In this document: piece after piece, positions 62,274 to 64,000 of the stretch
Numbering within the stretch: position 1 is the first letter of the stretch
How the letters are laid out: every line of letters begins with the position of its first letter
Source: JAPPKS01 sp963667895
GTDB taxonomy: Bacteria > Poribacteria > WGA-4E > PCPOR2b
Assembly (NCBI GenBank): GCA_965223985.1
Contig: OZ245030.1
Span: 2,046,001-2,110,000 of the forward strand
Length of the DNA: 64,000 nucleotides
Direction: 5' to 3'
Notes under the pieces: generated by a model
The model's database searches: none
What the model was told of the DNA's origin: nothing
The model's input: the letters and a program-made list of their open reading frames with translations, nothing else
Translations under genes and position numbers: made by a program

Positions 62274-63164
62274 CTAGGTATTTGAGGGTACAGGGATTCC
62301 TGAGACCTTGCATTGCACGCGATAGATTGAAGTGGACGCTGTGACGAAAAGCGACTTCCAATCATCGCCGCCCCAAGCGAGATTGGCTGTAATTTCGGGA
62401 ATTCCGATGACACCGAGGTGTTTCCCCGACGGATCGAAGATCAAAACGCCGCCGGGACCAGTCGCATAAAGGTTTCCTCGCTGATCGACCTTCATTCCGT
62501 CCGGCACCCCATTTTCACCGGATTCTTCGGCGAAAATTCGTCCGTTCCCAAGCGTGCCATCGGGTTGAACGTCAAAAGCACGAATGTGCATTTGGGCGGT
62601 GTCATCAATGTAAAGAATCGATTCGTCCGGCGAGAAGCAAAGTCCATTTGGGCGATCAAAATCATCGACGAGAAGCGTCAGTGTCCGACAATCAGCGGAA
62701 AGTCGGTAGACGCCTTGAAAATCAAGTTCCTGCCCCTTGAGTTCCCCATCATCAGTCATTATGCCGTAGGGTGGATCGGTAAAGTAGATGCTCCCATCCG
62801 ATTTCACAACGACATCGTTCGGGCTGTTCAAGCGCTTTCCCGTATAATGCGTGGCAATCGCGGCGACTGCCCCATCAGCCTCCGTTCGTGAAACACGGCG
62901 ATTCTCATGCTCACATGCAATCAGCCGCCCCTGTTTATCATAAGTCAGACCGTTCGATCTGCCCGATGGGGATCGGAAGCTTGTGATTCCGGATTCAGGA
63001 CTCCACCTCTTTATCTGATTTGCGGGGATGTCACTGAACAGCAGGAATCCCGCAGTGTTCCAGAGAGGTCCCTCGGTAAACTGGCACTCGGATCCAAGTT
63101 GCTCGACCGGAGCATCAGGATTAACCAAATCCAACAGTTCTGGACTTTGAACATCAATACTCAA
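62274..63164 (-). CDS. SMP-30/gluconolactonase/LRE-like beta-propeller enzyme
   Basis: A 296-residue protein starting at TTG, which follows AAGGAG by seven bases. Metal-binding elements are FTEGPLWN (Glu), NSPNDVVVKSDGSIYFTDPPYG (Asn, Asp), DRPNGLCFSPDE and GVPDGMKVD (Asp). Members hydrolyse sugar lactones with Ca or Zn. It is 104 nt upstream of dut on the same strand. No signal peptide. The substrate is unknown. Confidence 0.88.
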   Translation of the reverse strand: MSIDVQSPELLDLVNPDAPVEQLGSECQFTEGPLWNTAGFLLFSDIPANQIKRWSPESGITSFRSPSGRSNGLTYDKQGRLIACEHENRRVSRTEADGAVAAIATHYTGKRLNSPNDVVVKSDGSIYFTDPPYGIMTDDGELKGQELDFQGVYRLSADCRTLTLLVDDFDRPNGLCFSPDESILYIDDTAQMHIRAFDVQPDGTLGNGRIFAEESGENGVPDGMKVDQRGNLYATGPGGVLIFDPSGKHLGVIGIPEITANLAWGGDDWKSLFVTASTSIYRVQCKVSGIPVPSNT

Positions 63165-63310
63165 CGCAATACTCCTTTACGTGGAAACGTGAAATTGCTC
63201 TGCAACATCAGGTCATTCATGTGATAAGCTATCACACCCCGAACAATTGTACAAGCCAAAATAATCATAGCGCGGTCAACCTGAATTGCCGTGAACTCCA
63301 CAACAAATTA

Positions 63311-63339
63311 TTGACAGAATTTAGTTATAAGGGTATAAT
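63311..63339 (+). promoter_or_regulatory. Consensus plus-strand promoter reading antisense to tRNA-Arg
   Basis: Perfect TTGACA (63311-63316), 17 bp, perfect TATAAT (63334-63339). The first 60 nt downstream contain only a 12-codon frame (GTG at 63370 after GGGAGAGG, stop at 63406), then the tRNA-Arg gene on the other strand and, at 63626, the secreted protein gene. Confidence 0.75.
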
Positions 63340-63413
63340 TGTTTTGATTTTGAATCGGGAGAGGCAAGTGCATCAGGTTATGGAACGTGAAGCGGAAGGA
63401 AATTGAAGAAGGT

Positions 63414-63490
63414 TGGCGTGCCTGGGGCGACTCGAACGCCCGACCTTCAGCTTCGGAGGCTGACGCTCTATCCAACTGAGCTACAGGCAC
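63414..63490 (-). tRNA. tRNA-Arg(CCG)
   Basis: The acceptor GTGCCTG pairs with CAGGCAC, discriminator G, and CCA is encoded. The D-arm is GCTC/GAGC, anticodon loop CTCCGAA (anticodon CCG, codon CGG), the T-arm GGGCG/CGCCC with TTCGAGT. All arms pair. Confidence 0.96.
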
Positions 63491-63506
63491 ACCTTTAAGA
63501 TAGTCT

Positions 63507-63535
63507 ATGATATAATATCCGCTGAAAATTGTCAA
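63507..63535 (-). promoter_or_regulatory. Promoter of tRNA-Arg, on the minus strand
   Basis: On the minus strand TTGACA (63535-63530), 17 bp, TATCAT (63512-63507), 16 nt before the tRNA 5' end. Confidence 0.8.
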
Positions 63536-63625
63536 GTGAATTTCTCGCGAATCGAGCAGTACGCAAAAATAATCCCCAACTAGCGGGCTAGTGAATCGCC
63601 ATCCACATGTGAGGAGGAATGTAAA

Positions 63626-64000
63626 ATGAGCCGAACTGTCCAACGCCTGTCAATTTCGATTATTGTTGCTTTATTTGTGTTCAGCCTAAACTCCGACGTA
63701 TTTTCAAAGGGAGGCGGAGGATTTGGCAGATCGTTCGGCAGAAGTTACAGTAGCCGGAGTTCTAGCAAGAGCTACGGCCGTGCGTCTAGCAGTAACCGTT
63801 CATCGTCGAAATCTTACCGAAGCGCCTCTCGCTCAACCTCATCCGCAAGCCGAAGAGCCGCTGCACCGTCCGGTCAACGCAGCACGAGCAAAAGTTACGG
63901 TCAATCCGCTACACAGCGTACAGGAAGCGCTGCGACGCGCCAAAGCAGTGCGGTACGCCAAAAACAGAGTGCCATGAGCGGTGCGAGAACCTCATCCGCA
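63626..64000 (+). CDS. Secreted Ser/Arg-rich low-complexity protein, 3'-truncated by window edge
   Basis: An ATG after GAGGAGGAA opens a frame that runs off the window after 125 codons. A signal peptide (SISIIVALFVFSLNSDVFSK) is followed by GGGGFGRSFGRSYSS and long Ser/Arg/Ala/Gln-rich sequence (SSSKSYGRAS). Such stretches are usually disordered linkers before a membrane or catalytic domain that would lie beyond the edge. Identity unknown. Confidence 0.75.
   Translation, partial: MSRTVQRLSISIIVALFVFSLNSDVFSKGGGGFGRSFGRSYSSRSSSKSYGRASSSNRSSSKSYRSASRSTSSASRRAAAPSGQRSTSKSYGQSATQRTGSAATRQSSAVRQKQSAMSGARTSSA

Overview
The window is a contiguous stretch of a Gram-negative, respiring bacterial chromosome of moderate GC. 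The gene mix (CehA-type PHP hydrolase, PhyH dioxygenase, Gfo/Idh/MocA oxidoreductase, SMP-30 lactonase, secreted M28 peptidase with a C-terminal sorting-like domain, large multihaem cytochromes, split cytochrome b, PCP_red-domain proteins) resembles Poribacteria or related PVC/FCB-type lineages. No rRNA or phylogenetic marker is present, so this placement is an inference. Ordinary sigma70-like promoters (TTGACA, 17 bp, TATAAT) are easy to find, and Shine-Dalgarno sequences are common.

Layout. 0-2.3 kb: tail of a metallohydrolase. 2.4-6.7 kb: a Mn/Fe-type ABC uptake operon (binding lipoprotein, ATPase, two permeases each fused to a winged-helix domain) behind a consensus promoter with an overlapping dyad operator. 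6.7-9.4 kb: YtxH protein, a frameshifted outer-membrane-type gene, and two copies of an 88-bp repeat. 9.4-16.5 kb: secreted peptidase, PhyH enzyme, a YceI protein wrapped in Asn-Pro-Cys repeats, a Crp/Fnr-like regulator and an oxidoreductase. 16.6-20.4 kb: unrecognised minus-strand membrane genes, a decayed gene end, and an alpha/alpha-barrel secreted protein.

20.6-47.6 kb is a respiratory island, all on the plus strand. It starts with a Rieske/split cytochrome b complex with an octahaem cytochrome c. Next is a CydA-like bd-superfamily oxidase with no CydB, surrounded by c-type cytochromes and two cupredoxin-like proteins. An ABC exporter pair follows, then an A-type cytochrome c oxidase with haem A synthesis genes (ctaB, ctaA), two subunit III proteins, subunit IV and a Sco copper chaperone.

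45.6-55.4 kb holds a cofactor-maturation neighbourhood: a tandem universal-stress protein, an Mrp-type ATPase, an AhbD/NirJ-like radical SAM protein, a DUF420/CtaM-like protein and a HemQ-like protein. Four of these proteins carry six copies of the small PCP_red domain, otherwise known from the C-terminus of the dark-operative protochlorophyllide reductase subunit B. This is the most unusual system in the window; I infer a role in haem, Fe-S or cytochrome maturation.

55.5-59.8 kb: GldF/GldG/DUF4340 export-type genes without an adjacent ATPase. 60-62.2 kb: thyA, folA, tRNA-Leu(GAG) and dut, a dTMP synthesis set. 62.2-64 kb: SMP-30 lactonase, tRNA-Arg(CCG), and the start of a secreted Ser/Arg-rich protein cut by the window edge.
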